A stretch of DNA of 64,000 nt from Hexactinellida sp. DTS-2022 (taxonomy: Eukaryota; Porifera; Hexactinellida): NCBI GenBank assembly GCA_028753945.1, contig JAPNXP010000015.1:1488001-1552000 (forward strand), in the 5' to 3' direction. Under the pieces are notes generated by a model. It was not told the DNA's origin, did not search any database, and was given only the letters and a program-made list of their open reading frames with translations. Numbering within the stretch: position 1 is the stretch's first letter; each line of letters opens with the position of its first letter. Below, piece by piece: positions 46,930-58,340 of the stretch. The translations under genes were made by a program, and so were the position numbers.

Positions 46930-48723
46930 CAAAATATCACTCATAAATTGGTCATAATAAATACATATATTACACAGTGTATTATGCATTTCTTGCATTT
47001 CTTAAACTAAGAGTATTACCGCCTGATTCCATATATGTGATTACCGCTTAAGGTTTACACCCTTGCTTTTCCTGGAAAATATTTGAGAAAATTTATGACG
47101 ATATTTCTTACCAGGAATACTCTGTATGATATACTGATTGATTCCCATAATTTTTTTTCCTCCAAACTTTCATCAAAAGATGAGAATTTTACAAACATAT
47201 GACGTCGACTTCCATATATGGCCCATTTTTCAAAATTGTTTTTTCTAAAAAATTGGAATGTCGATTTTTTTTAAAATGATCAGGAAACGTAGATGCAGGT
47301 TTTTAACCGCGGAAGTTTTGGCATTATAATACAAAAATATTCAATTAGGACACTTTTAGTGAAATTTTGGCAATCTTTTGGAGCAATTTCACAAAAATGA
47401 CAATAAGTTGGGGAAGACGGAGGAATTTTGAAATTCTGATGCGGTTGAAAACCTCGAGAATCGACTCAGGTATAATATACTATAATTGAGATGTTTCGGG
47501 CTAAAAAATGAATTAAAAGTTCAAAATTCAATTCTTGGCTAGTATGGATTAGTACTGTATTGAGACTTACATAGTTCATTACTATGGATTAATAGATAGT
47601 AGAACTCTAATATTTGCAGCGATATCTTAGAATACTTAGTAGTATCCAAATATGCAATTAAAACATTAGGTCGTCGGGTGTCGAAAAATCAAGGGTGTAA
47701 CACCTAATAGCTACATTAGAATTGAATGGGAAATAGAATACCTTTGTCCTAGAATTGGGGCTTTTTTCCCGTCTCTGGCTATGATATAGTGCACCTTCGT
47801 TGTTTAACCTTCGTTGTTTAATTAGTTATCATTTTTTTAAAGAACGAGCATCTAGCTCTGTTGCGTAATATTTTGAGACGCATGAGATTTTGAGACGCTA
47901 CTGTTAGTAAACCATGGATGTGCTATTACAAATCATACAGTGATATTCTGAGAAGCTTCTATAAATGCAATTTTGGCATAATTTACCTTTTATTATGAAT
48001 TGCGACGCTACTGCAGTGGAACCTGCAAAAACGAGGTGCCATGTGGGCAAGCTTTAAGCTACCCGATTCCCAATTTCTGCAGATTCCCCGTTTGTGAATT
48101 TCACACAATTTGTACAATCTATTTCCAATTTAATTCGAGGGTTGTTCCAGACTTCCGGTATGGATTAGCAGCTAGCATTCAATTAGTATAATCGAATGCT
48201 TTAGTGTCTGTCAAATGTTAAGTGTGCATTATAGTTCACCGAGACAGTAATCTAATTGGTCGAGAGGAAGTTCAGGCATCTAATCAGTTATTTGTGTTCT
48301 GTCTGTCTAGCCATACATTTCTAACAATCCATTGTGTTATTTGATATCAAATTATTATCAATCAATTAAATAACTTCTCCACATCCCAAAGTTAGGGGTC
48401 CACTGGGACAGTTTCTTAGTGATATTTGATTTTATATTTTTGGAGTGGTATATTATTATACACGGACAAGCTTTAATATTTAGAAAATTATCTGTTCAAA
48501 TTAGCTTAAATACCCAAATTATTTACTCTATATAAACCTGAAGCTAGGATCCACGGATATAAATAGACAGCTTGGGGCCACTCATCAAGAACGACATTTA
48601 ATTTGAAAAAGAACATGCTTGAAATACAAGCGAGGGCCGCAGGCCCGAGTACAAGTTGTAAAGACACGCATAGAGCAGACGAGCAGCTTATACTAATAAA
48701 TATTTGTGGTTGAAGCACCACAC
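46930..48723. other. Intron sequence with old repeats
   Basis: No coding signal. 47870-48010 has GAGACGC/GCGACGCTACTG motifs shared with 62230-62480; 48110-48425 is an inverted relative of 43305-43800. Confidence 0.45.
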
Positions 48724-48990
48724 TAGTTTCAATAATTCAATAAAACTTGAGCATATTTGGAATAATCCAATAAAACTTGAGTATATTTGGAATAATCCAA
48801 TAAAACTTGAGTATATTTGGAATAATCCAATAAACTTGAGTATACATGTATTTGGAATTATCCAATAAACTTGAGTATACATATTTTGAATAATCCAATA
48901 AACTTGAGAATATTTTGAATAATCCAATAAACTTGAGCATACTTGGAATAATCCAATAAAACTTGAGTATATTTGGAAAAACTTGAGTAT
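48724..48990 (+). repeat. 30-bp minisatellite
   Basis: About nine degenerate copies of AATAATCCAATAAACTTGAG plus TATATTTGG. Yields spurious minus-strand Tyr/Ile/Phe frames. Confidence 0.9.
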
Positions 48991-49071
48991 TTTTGGAATT
49001 TTCCCTTTTTCTTTCTCTTGAATTTTATTAGTATAATATTCCTTGATTTGTTACGCCTATGGTTACTAATA

Positions 49072-49228
49072 CAGTGGATGCCGGTTATAAGCACATCGTC
49101 GGGAACTGCACTTAATGTGCTTATAACCGACATAAATTATATAGGGTATATAGCAACCGTTTTCCAACATAGTGTGCTTATATCCGATGTGTTCTTATAA
49201 CCGGTGTGCTTATATCCGACATCTACTG
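49072..49228. mobile_element. Tigger/pogo-like miniature element
   Basis: CAGTGGATGCCGGTTATAAG ... TATATCCGACATCTACTG with TA on both sides; longer sister of 19153. Confidence 0.85.
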
Positions 49229-49415
49229 TATTAGACAAATTTTATTGGTTATAGAAATAATCACAACGATTCATACTTTCTAAAGGAATTTACCATACTT
49301 AAAGTAGGAGAATGTATTGAAGAGACATTTATAAGATGAAAAAAGGTAAACTATATTTTAAATCAGTTTTGATTGAATTAACCAATTAATGTTTTTGGAG
49401 CCTCCTCCTTTTGTG

Positions 49416-49550
49416 CAGTGGAAACCGCACATCTATATCCACTCAATCGGCACACATTCTTGAATTTAATTAGCCTTCGTTCGTATGTGTGCAACTCGAC
49501 ATAACAGAACGAGCTTCGCATTGATGCGCCCAATAATGCGGTTCCCACTG
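49416..49550. mobile_element. Small inverted-repeat element
   Basis: CAGTGGAAACCGCA ... TGCGGTTCCCACTG; right flank TA, left flank TG, so the duplication is imperfect. Confidence 0.6.
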
Positions 49551-49633
49551 TACAAAAACAAACTCCAAAAGAAATTAGTTTTAGTTAAACTTTATTACTC
49601 AACTTAGATTAAAACTGGAAATTAAACAGTAGA

Positions 49634-49863
49634 CAGTGAACTCCAAGTCGGCTATAAATCGGTTTATAACGTTTTCAATGGTGCGAGATCCTTGTATTTA
49701 ACTACACGATAGACAATGAAATTGATATTTAAGAAACTCTTTTTAACAAAGATATTTATTTCCCCATAAAATTCGTGAATTAATTTTAATCAGCTATAAC
49801 TAATTTGGTTTAGAAAAAAATGAAATCGATGTCCTGAGGATTCGTTATAACGGGAGTTCACTG
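49634..49863. mobile_element. Small inverted-repeat element
   Basis: CAGTGAACTCCAAGTCGG ... CGTTATAACGGGAGTTCACTG; Tigger-like ends without a clear TA duplication. Confidence 0.6.
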
Positions 49864-49912
49864 TCTTTGTAATATACGATGTAACAAAGTCGCATCGTGT
49901 ATGGTGGACTTA

Positions 49913-50097
49913 CAGTCAACTCCGCTTAATAGACCCACCGGTTAATCGGTTTCTCCGCTTAATCGGGTTAAAATTTCACAGGATTTCTAGGACAGAATAA
50001 CAGTTTGGCTTACAATATTTTCCGTTAATCGGTTTCTCCGCTTAATCGGGTCAAAACAACCTGGTCCCGAGGTGGCTCTATTAAGCGGAATCGACTG
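49913..50097. mobile_element. Tigger-like miniature element
   Basis: CAGTCAACTCCGCTTAATAG ... CTATTAAGCGGAATCGACTG, TA at 49911-49912 and 50098-50099. Ends match the classic Tigger type. Confidence 0.9.
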
Positions 50098-50189
50098 TAC
50101 TTAATTTAAACTAATTAATTACTTAGTATAAATTATATTAGTAGATGATTCAAAATGTTAACTCACTTGATTCCACAGATAATTTACTT

Positions 50190-51260
50190 ATACACTAGTC
50201 ATCAGTCTTTTGTATCGTAGATAACAGCTCGTCTTTCGCCACTGGGGATGTGCCGTAGCAGGTTACGTTTCCATTATCTGGGCTCACCATGATAGGGATT
50301 GAGTTGCCCGAATAGCCTCGAGCAGAGGTACCTACAAAGTTCGATGTACCTTGCCTTTGATCGCTTTCGAAAGAGTGTTATGAGCTGTTATTCAATCATT
50401 TGGACATAATCTGAAGTAGTTCCATAAGTCATGTATTTCGTGTTCAGCATTGATACGACAGGATGATAGTGATCTAAGAAGTTTGAATATAAAAGGTGGC
50501 TGTTGGGTTATATGTGGCTCTGTATAAACTCCAACGTACCTCGCGAATTAGTGACTCTTTAGTTATGTGGACATTATTGGCTACGTAGACATCGGCATCA
50601 AAAATAGCAGAAGCAGCATAAATTCTACATCTGTTCCCCAAATGGATTCACGATTAATAAGTACATGTGTGGTAAGGTATTCACACGGTGTCAAATGTTT
50701 GGTTTTAAATACCATCCTAGTTTCTTTGTTACTTCACTGGCGATAAAACGAGATATGATAGAACGAAGCTTTAGGTGGCTGTTTTCACTCCCAGGAACTA
50801 ATTTGGATATTCATCAAAATAGACAATTATCATCTCCTTCGATATGTTCCGTTTCCCAAGGTTCAAAACCGCTAAGTAACTGTGCAATGATATTAGATAG
50901 TTGTCTGAAAACTGATCGAATGATATCCCCAACCAGGCCCGGCATTAGGGCAAGGCGACCTAGCAGGAATCTTGGGCCCCGCGGTAGTGGGGCCCCGCAC
51001 TTCACTGTACATTTCATTGATATGGGATCAGTACTCGACTCTAGAGTACTCTAGGGTTTAGGCCCCCGCAAACTGTCTATCTGGCTTTGTGCCTAGGGCC
51101 TCGCAAACTGTAAGGCCGGCCCTGTCCCCAACATACCGCATTTACTACACTGCCAATTTTCATCTATCACATTGATTTTTGGGTCCATCGGTGTGTAGTA
51201 TGGATTACTGAGTGGAACTGCGTCGTGAAATGATTCCGATAGCATTCCATTTAGATACTG
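50190..51260 (-). pseudogene. Ginger1-like transposase, C-terminal OTU domain, broken
   Basis: Minus-strand translation gives, in order, WQCSKCG (zinc-knuckle-like), then HIEGDDNCLF (catalytic-Cys box of OTU proteases, about 50838), ISKLVPGSENSHLKLRSI, WGTDVE, AIFDADVYVANNV, and FLDHYHPVVSM with the catalytic His. Two in-frame stops follow NCLF, another follows LKPNI, and a base is lost after WGTDVE. A hAT element (50934) splits it. A last open stretch, GTSARGYSGNSIPIMVS to KTDD, ends at about 50195. OTU proteases cut ubiquitin chains; Ginger1 transposases carry such a domain after an integrase. With the integrase piece upstream on the same strand (52430-53310) this fits one dead element. It is antisense to the host gene. 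Confidence 0.75.
50934..51124. mobile_element. hAT-like miniature element
   Basis: CAGGCCCGGCATTAGGG ... GTAAGGCCGGCCCTG, perfect duplication tccccaac (50926-50933, 51125-51132). It interrupts the OTU pseudogene. Confidence 0.9.
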
Positions 51261-51692
51261 CATTCCTTATGAATATTAAATCGTTTTACAATTTAATTAA
51301 TATTATAATATTTCTAATGTAATAGCATGCTTTGAAGGTATATACTGAACAAACAGACTAATTTTAACTGAATTGAGTTGTATGAGTGATTGTTAGATTT
51401 ATTTAACTTAATTTAACCACGAAATACAGTACTTTGTGTGTGTATCTAGCACGTTGGGTACCTGTATAGCTGGGGTAGAGATCTGTTGTCAAGCCGAGTA
51501 TAATCTCCATAATATCTTTCTTCTACAATAAATGGATAAAAATGATAATTTGTAGTTATCATATCAATCATTGTTATCCTACGACTTCCTCTTCTCTTCC
51601 ACTATCCAAAAAGTCGAATAACAGGGCGTTTGGGAGTAGTCCTGCGCTTTGTGTAAGTTGTTGTGCAACTCTTCATGTAGAGAAGTCATGAA

Positions 51693-52089
51693 CAGGGGTG
51701 GTGAATCTGCTGTTAACAGCCATTTTGGCTGTTTGCTGTTAACATTAACTATTAGCTGTTAACAGCTAAGAATTCGTTCCCAATTGGCATTCAACCTTAA
51801 CTGCATTTAAGTCGCCTTTAAGCTTGTTAACAGCCAATGTGAGCTGTTAACAGCCAATTCTAGCTTTTCAAATTCAATTATTGTATCAATAAAAATTAAG
51901 GATATGGGACAAGCAAAGAAAGTTATACTCAAAAATGTTTAGATTCGAATTGCATATCGTATTACATAACAGTGAAAATGATACTAAATGATTATATAAT
52001 AATATTTCAATTATTGCATTGGTCAGCATCTAGCTGTTAACAGCTTCGATTTTCATTTGCTGTTAACAGCTTGGCTGTTTCCATCCCTG
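51693..52089. mobile_element. hAT-like element with CTGTTAACAGC repeats
   Basis: CAGGGGTGGTGAATC ... GGCTGTTTCCATCCCTG. Flanks gtcatgaa and, two bases out, ctcatgaa. Internally repeats the palindrome GCTGTTAACAGC. Lies between the two halves of the Ginger1-like pseudogene. Confidence 0.75.
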
Positions 52090-52429
52090 GACTCATGAAG
52101 GTTTCTACGATGTTCTGCTTTAGAATCTCCTACAAATGACAAAATTGAAAACAATATTATTACTTGGATGTTAGAAATTTGTATCCGGGAATGACGTCAA
52201 TTGATTGAATTGTAGGTGTAATGCTAAAATAACAATGAGTGTCAATAAAGAAAACACTCAATTAATTAGACAATAAAGGTAAGAGCGGAACCTTACTTTA
52301 AGTTATTAAGGTGTTCAAATATAGATTCCGTAGAAAATTCAAAGAATATCTGGCACATCTAAAATGGAATGTTTTAACATGAATACAATTTTATTTTATA
52401 AATAACAACTCATTCGAAGTAAGGTCTTG

Positions 52430-53310
52430 TGATATCTGATATCATATATATGGATTGGAATGTTTTGTCCTTCTTGGCTCCTAATTCTGTTTTAGAAATT
52501 GTAACATGGCTTTCTGTTACTTTCGACACCTTGTAAGGCCCAAGATGTTTTGTATGATTCCTTGTTTTGGGAATGTTGCTAAGGATGATCTTTTCATCCT
52601 TCTTTAGAGGAGCACTAATTGCAGAAAAATAATTATTATAGAAATAATGGATCGAACATTAGTAACAAGATCTACTGTGTAGTAAGTATGTATGAATTAA
52701 ATATCGTCATCAGTACAACTAACCGATTAGTGTTTTAACTTTCTTATCATTCTCATCATTTTTGTCATAATTGATACTGTCCATTGCTGATTGACGTATA
52801 TAAGTTCGTGATTCATCGATGCTACTAACTGCTTCGAGGGGATTATCAGGAGTTGGGAAAAAACGTCGTTTATTCCTTCGATATCATCTAGTGGATCTAT
52901 GACAAAATCGATGGTTTCAAATTAAAGTCTTCTTCATCGTTGTTATGCAGGTTGTTTGTGGTGGGCAAGAGATCTTGATGCCGGGACTCTCTTCCTCACA
53001 TAACCTTGATGGAGTTTTCCGAGGGATCTTTTTTGCAAGAGTTCATTGCAAGCACAGCCTGTTTGAGCAGTTTGGACCAATGATCTCTTATCTGACTCTT
53101 CATTTTAATCAGTTTTCTATATGGATATTTTCGTGAAAATTTCATATTACAAATTACTAACTGTTTCAGAATCTTGTTGTGCGCTTCGACTAAGCCGTTA
53201 GCCATCGGGTGGTTAGCACAAGTGCTACGATGGTTTATTCCCAATTTCTGGTTGAATTCCTGAAATATCTGTTAAATACAATAAATAAATATAATTGACA
53301 ATTCTCTAAA
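52430..53310 (-). pseudogene. Ginger1/Gypsy-type integrase core and GPY motif, broken
   Basis: Minus strand: FQEFNQKLGINHRSTCANHP then MANGLVEAHNKILKQLV (integrase core with the third catalytic Glu, 52996-53290), MNSCKKDPSENSIKVM, a stop, then GRESRHQDLLP. Further down, near 52460-52620, KKDEKIILSNIP and HLGPYKVSKVTESHVTIS give the GPY/F module of Gypsy-class integrases. The N-terminal part with the first two Asp residues is not seen. The DDE core plus GPY occurs in Gypsy retrotransposons and Ginger1 DNA transposons; the OTU downstream favours Ginger1. No reverse transcriptase or LTR was recognised. Confidence 0.75.
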
Positions 53311-53369
53311 ATTAGATAACAATATGTCGGAAGAATCTAACAAACATTATTACACTATACTACTAACAC

Positions 53370-54530
53370 TGCTTGTGAGCAAGTTGAAACAATGGAATTA
53401 GATTTAACACTTTTACTGAAACTGAAGTGTAAATACACAAATATATTTCAACCTCCATTTATGGCATAAATTAAACCCATTGATAAAATTTGTCTTTCCC
53501 ATCAGACGCGGAATTGTATGGCGATTCCATTGCTGAAATAAAAATTGTGGCTTTGTATAACATTTTTTGAGTTATGGACCAGACAAATTTTGAAAGGTGT
53601 TAAAGATGTGCCCAAAATTTGTTAATCAAAAATCGTAACCTCAGGTGCAAATTAGACGATCCCATCGCACCTACATCCCAAGTTACCGTCCATCAACTAT
53701 AAAGCTCTGGCCAGGGCACCGACTACGGAGAAAAGAAAATTGCTACCTGTGCCGACGCATGTTCCTTTTGTAACACTATATTTTGGTGGTGGTTTATTGA
53801 TAGTGCCTCTAATGGAACATGCTGTCGACACAGGCTACAATTTGGGATTTTTTTCGCCATGTCATGAACGTCTCATGGTGTTTAGCCTCATTTAACAAGT
53901 TGTTACGGAACAAAGGAACGATTGTTGAACTTGCCTTTATTTCTATTTTGAACCATCTTGAGTTTAATGCCATTCATTCATTCATTATGTATTGATAATA
54001 CATTATATTATTAGTTAATTATTTTACAATGTTATCCACGGTTGAGTTTGATTTAAGCTCACAAATTCCTTATTTAATTTAATTTTCTTTAATCCATTAA
54101 ATAGTAATATTATAATTAAATAGAAGCCAGCTCGAATTCACAAGTTAAATGCATATAATTATCGCAAGTTGAAACAATCGTGAAAGATTAAACAAGTTAA
54201 ATCAATATATTTATTAGAAGTTGAAACAATAGAATTAGATTTAACAGTTTACTGAGTCTAAAGTGTGAGGAAATATAGGAGATTGGCACCCCAATTATGG
54301 CACAAACGTGCAAAACTATACCAAATTGAACATTTTCAATTTGCCAAAAGGTGTAGAATTTAATTCACTATCCAAATATGTAAATTTAACCATTTGTTAA
54401 TTGGTCCGAGTCACAAGGAACGGTAGATAAAATAGAAATTTGTTTCTATCATAAACCATCTTGAGTTTAATACCATACATTCATTATGTATAGATAATAA
54501 TTTATATTATTAGTCAAATTCTCTTCATAC
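53370..54530 (+). repeat. 1.4-kb family copy with core 8
   Basis: AAGTTGAAACAATGGAATTA, AAAATCGTAACCTCAGGTGC, GACTACGGAGAAAAG then the fold-back core (53735-53851) and the AATGTTATCCACGG block. Core arms are more diverged than elsewhere. Confidence 0.75.
53735..53851 (+). repeat. Fold-back core copy 8
   Basis: Diverged copy; arms about 40 bp, loop TATTTTGGTGGTGGTTTATT. Confidence 0.8.
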
Positions 54531-54740
54531 ATGTATATACCGACTTGTATGAAGAAATTATTTTACCAAAGTGAATTTTTTACTAGAATGAAAAAATATT
54601 CCAACGTGATTTTGCAAAATCAACGAATAAAATATATCGATTTTACACTAATGTAACGCCCCCATTTTTTTAAGGTGGGTCCTTATAATAGAAATTGTGA
54701 TCGGTAAATCTAGAATAATTTTATCAAAACACTTATTATC

Positions 54741-54995
54741 CAGTGGCGGCGCTGGCAAGGGTGGGCTCAAGCCCCCCCATGAGCCGCTCCCGGAGTTCAT
54801 CATCATGAGGATATTACAACGTCTGTACGAAGTTGTATTATAGAAATTACATTTATGTTGTCCCTGTACCTTTAAATTAGAAAGAATATTTTTTAAATGA
54901 AAGCATATACATAGTAATTGGAATTCATTCGTTTTCATTTCGTAATCACTAATTCACTATCTAGGAATCCTTTAAAAACCCTGGCGCCGCCACTG
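54741..54995. mobile_element. hAT-like element (CAGTGGCGGCG ends)
   Basis: CAGTGGCGGCGCTGG ... CCTGGCGCCGCCACTG; flanks ttattatc / gtattagc (6 of 8). Same family as 2851 and 60293. Confidence 0.8.
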
Positions 54996-54999
54996 GTAT

Positions 55000-55194
55000 T
55001 AGCGGGTCGATATATGCACCATATTTATACTCAGGTAGAGTGTAGTCGAACTTGGGGTCACTCGATTGGGTAGGTACAAAATTTGAGAATGGAATGTTGA
55101 CACATTCCTGATACATTCCAGGGTTGCTATGGAAAAATGTTCCAAATAAAGCTTGTGAGATTTGAAATTGGCGGAAATTTATCGCTGAGTACAA
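55000..55194 (-). other. Open minus-strand stretch, possible orphan exon
   Basis: About 63 codons without a stop, with a composition unlike the surrounding junk: YSAINFRQFQISQALFGTFF, then NPGMYQECVNIPFSNF and DPKFDYTLPEYKYGAYIDPL. The frame runs into the hAT end at 54995, so the true end was there or beyond. No family recognised. It could be a piece of a transposon gene or of a captured host gene. Confidence 0.3.
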
Positions 55195-55539
55195 ATATGA
55201 TTTTTATTAGTTGATTCGATATGATTTGAGAAAGTTAGTTTCGAACAATGTGGGCGATTTAGAATGGAAAACAGACACTGCCCCCGAAAAAAACTTTTCC
55301 CCCAAACGGATTTTAGCGGTTCTTGGATATGCTAGTCTACGAAAATTGCACTTCTAATGATAATAAAATTTTGCTTTGTATGAATTATTTCCAGGTTCAA
55401 CCTTCCAACGACACTGATCTGTTTCTGTGCCTTCCACTTTAACTCAATAAAGGGAGAATTAAATTAAACCATGGGATATTTATTACCGGTCAGTTGTAAA
55501 TGGATATGGTCAATTCACAGATGTAAATTTTATATTTTT

Positions 55540-55860
55540 TTGTCACCTCATCATCACTATAAAGGTGTTAAACCATTCCAGAATGGTGTTTCGGAGGTAA
55601 TGACCCTAAAGACGTTGGAAGTTTCCTTCTAGTTCACTTCATTTCATTATTATTTTAGTTTGAGTTTTAATATAACGACCCCTTCGGTCTCGGTCGCTTC
55701 GCGACGGATTCTTTCTCACAAAAGTCGCTTCGCGACTTCTCTTCGTTCGTGTTAGACACTACGCAATACAATTAAGGGCGCTTCGCGGCCTTTCCCTCCC
55801 CAAAGCAATAATATTAATAATGAGTTAACCTGTGACTAGTAAATTACACACTGACTTAAT
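55540..55860 (-). repeat. Fragments of the 1.4-kb family and reversed CGCGAAGCG block
   Basis: 55540-55660 carries CATCATCACTATAAAGGTGTT. 55670-55810 is the reversed 3' end of the 33490 units (GACCCCTTCGGTCTCGGTCG, GTCGCTTCGCGAC, GCGCTTCGCGGCC). Confidence 0.75.
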
Positions 55861-56111
55861 AACCCGGGCCTAAAATTCATTTTGGGTTGTGATTAGTTAC
55901 TGTGATTTGTTTCGGAAATTATGTTATTTAAGTTATTCTCATTGCTCAATAGTTATTAATTATTATTTAATTTATTGCTCAATAATTCTTCAGCTATATT
56001 AAAACGTTTGCTTGTTTAGTCAAATAAATTGAAACCTGTGGTTGGTAAATTATACGCAATTAATTATTTCAGTAAATTATATTCAAAGTAATTAATAACT
56101 CTGGGTGTAAT

Positions 56112-56192
56112 CTCTCCATAATAATGGTTTAAAGATGAGAATAAGACCGCTTTGCGGTCTTATTCTCACCATTAAACCATTATTATGGAGAG
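56112..56192. repeat. 81-bp hairpin with CCGC-TTT-GCGG core
   Basis: Arms of about 39 bp (CTCTCCATAATAATGGTTTA and GATGAGAATAAGACCGC) around TTT with two small mismatched positions. Confidence 0.9.
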
Positions 56193-56424
56193 GTAAATGC
56201 AGGGTTGCAAAATATTTGATTTATGAATAGTAATAAAGTTCTACATCTCAATAAAATAAGCAATTCTTTTTGCAGGAGCTTGGGTTAGTGAATTATTTAA
56301 TTTAATTGATAGCAATAATTAATAATAAATCTCATCGTTTGGCAGAAACAAAACGTAGATTACTTAACTTAATTTATTTCTAGTAAAAATCCTAGGTTAG
56401 AAATTACGTAATTCCATTGATAGT

Positions 56425-57246
56425 CCATGGCCTACTTAGGCCCTACTATATTATACGGCTAGATAAGTCAAGTATTTGCCATTTTATTTCCAGGCCAGTG
56501 TTTACTTTCTAATTGCTCGTAAAATAAATTACATATTGTCATGGAATAAACTAAACTTAGGTTTTCAAATACGCTGGAAACATCTAAAATACTTTTGAGA
56601 ATGGTTTCTCATCGGATTTAACCACAATGACGTAATTAAATATACATACCCATATATGGCAATTAATACTAATTATGAAGTAGAGATTTGAAGTAGAGAT
56701 TGAAGTAGAGATTTTGTGAACATTAGCTAAATAAGTCCCAAGAACGGTCATTAAACTGACTGGGCAACATGTACGTCGTCAAACAGCACTTTTAAGACTT
56801 AGATTAAAATCTAACTATACATTTCAAAAAATACAAAACATATGGTTTGATAACAATAATATAATTATCTACTTACATTGACGTTGAAAAGAATTTGAGT
56901 GAAAGGAATGACATAATTTGTTACTTTAGTTAGTTTTCAACAAGAAAAATGCATTAGGATAAAAACGGCAAAGTTAGATTCTCAAATTATCTAAAAAATT
57001 AACATTTAATTAACAACATTGCCATATATGGGTATGCATATTTGATTACGTCATTGTGGTTAAATCCGATGAGAAATCATTCTCAAAAGTATTTTAGATG
57101 TTTCCAGCGTACTTGAAAACCTAAGTTTAGTTTATTCCATGACAATAGGCAATTTATTTAACGAGCAATTAGAAAGTAAACACTGGCCTGGAAATATAAT
57201 GAGCAAATACTTGACTTATCTAGCCGTATTATATAGTAGGCCATGG
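56425..57246. mobile_element. Fold-back element with about 230-bp inverted ends
   Basis: Left arm 56425-56660 and right arm 57018-57246 are near-identical inverted repeats (CCATGGCCTAC...; GGAAACATCTAAAATACTTT; CATACCCATATATGGCAAT). A 5-bp atagt flanks both ends (56420-56424, 57247-57251). The central 357 bp has no coding capacity. Confidence 0.8.
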
Positions 57247-57637
57247 ATAGTCTTATTATAGAACCAATATAGGTGTAATAAATAAACAATGCATTAGAGA
57301 AATAAACTACTCTAAGCGCATTCTTGTTAACCAAACAAATCAGATCACCCACATAGTGTTATAAATAATAGGACACATTTTAACTAATAACTTTCGCTAT
57401 GTAAGTTCGTAAAACATTATATGTGTTGTCGATTTTCATATATATTTATACTAACCGAGTCAAATTTGCAAAAAAGTTTTTAAGGAAAAGGTTACCGTGT
57501 CGTGTCATGCTCACAATATTTCGCTTAGAAAACCAATAGACCCATGTCGCTATGACAAACTACTCCTATATACCAAATCTCAGCTTTCTAGGTAGCATGG
57601 TCTTTTCAATCAATTACGGACAAACATCCCCCCCCCT

Positions 57638-57639
<2 letters not shown>

Positions 57640-57702
<63 letters not shown>
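57640..57702. repeat. (AC)n microsatellite
   Basis: Uninterrupted run of about 30 AC units after a C-rich tract. Confidence 0.95.
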
Positions 57703-57706
<4 letters not shown>

Positions 57707-57729
57707 CTCGGTAATATACCTAAATTTAG

Positions 57730-58036
57730 CACACCCAACACGCACATAAAAAATGCTGACTCATCACCTATTATATTCTATCGAAACTTGAATATCTCTG
57801 AAATGAAGTGAGCTAAAACGAAACTTCCAATTCACAAAGGATCGTTCCTTCAGAAAACACCTTTCTGAAATGGTTCAACACCTTCATAGTGATGATGAGA
57901 TGGCGAAAAAATCAAAATTGCAGCTGTGCCGACAGCATTTTCCTTTGGAGGCACTATCAACTAAGTTAACCCTCCAGTAGCCACCAAAAGATAGTGCCTC
58001 CAAAGGAACATGTGTCGGCACAGCTGCAATTTTTGG
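57730..58036 (-). repeat. 1.4-kb family fragment with core 9, reversed
   Basis: AAAAATGCTGACTCATCACC and GATCGTTCCTTCAGAAAACACC lead into the core at 57906-58036, whose left arm carries gacAgc. Confidence 0.8.
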
Positions 58037-58249
58037 AATCTATTAGACTACGTCAATCGCATATTATTACTATCGATGTTATTAACAAATTGAATATGCA
58101 GAAGCAAAATCCTCGGTTAGTAAATACTAAATAGCATTGATTAATTAGTTGACATCCCAAATAGCAACATGCTGAACTAAATTAATTATGTAGTACGTGT
58201 AATTTACAAGTGTCAGGTTTAACTTATAATGAAAGTGATTTATTTAGTA

Positions 58250-58340
58250 GGTTAAGGCCGCGAAGCCGCCGTTAATTGTGTTGCATAGTGTTTAACACGA
58301 ACAAACAAAGATCGCGAAGCGACCGAGAACGAAGGGCTCG
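58250..58340 (+). repeat. 3' end of a 33490-type unit
   Basis: AAGGCCGCGAAGCCGCCGTT, ATCGCGAAGCGACCGAGAAC, GAAGGGCTCG; one mutation breaks the first hairpin. Confidence 0.75.

Noticed and set aside
48724-48990. CRISPR-like regular repeats
   Set aside because: Contiguous degenerate minisatellite without spacers, in an animal intron.
52996-53244. LTR retrotransposon
   Set aside because: No LTRs, reverse transcriptase or RNase H recognised nearby, and an OTU domain follows on the same strand, so a Ginger1-type element fits better.
57552-57749. Thr-His repeat protein
   Set aside because: Translation of an (AC)n microsatellite.
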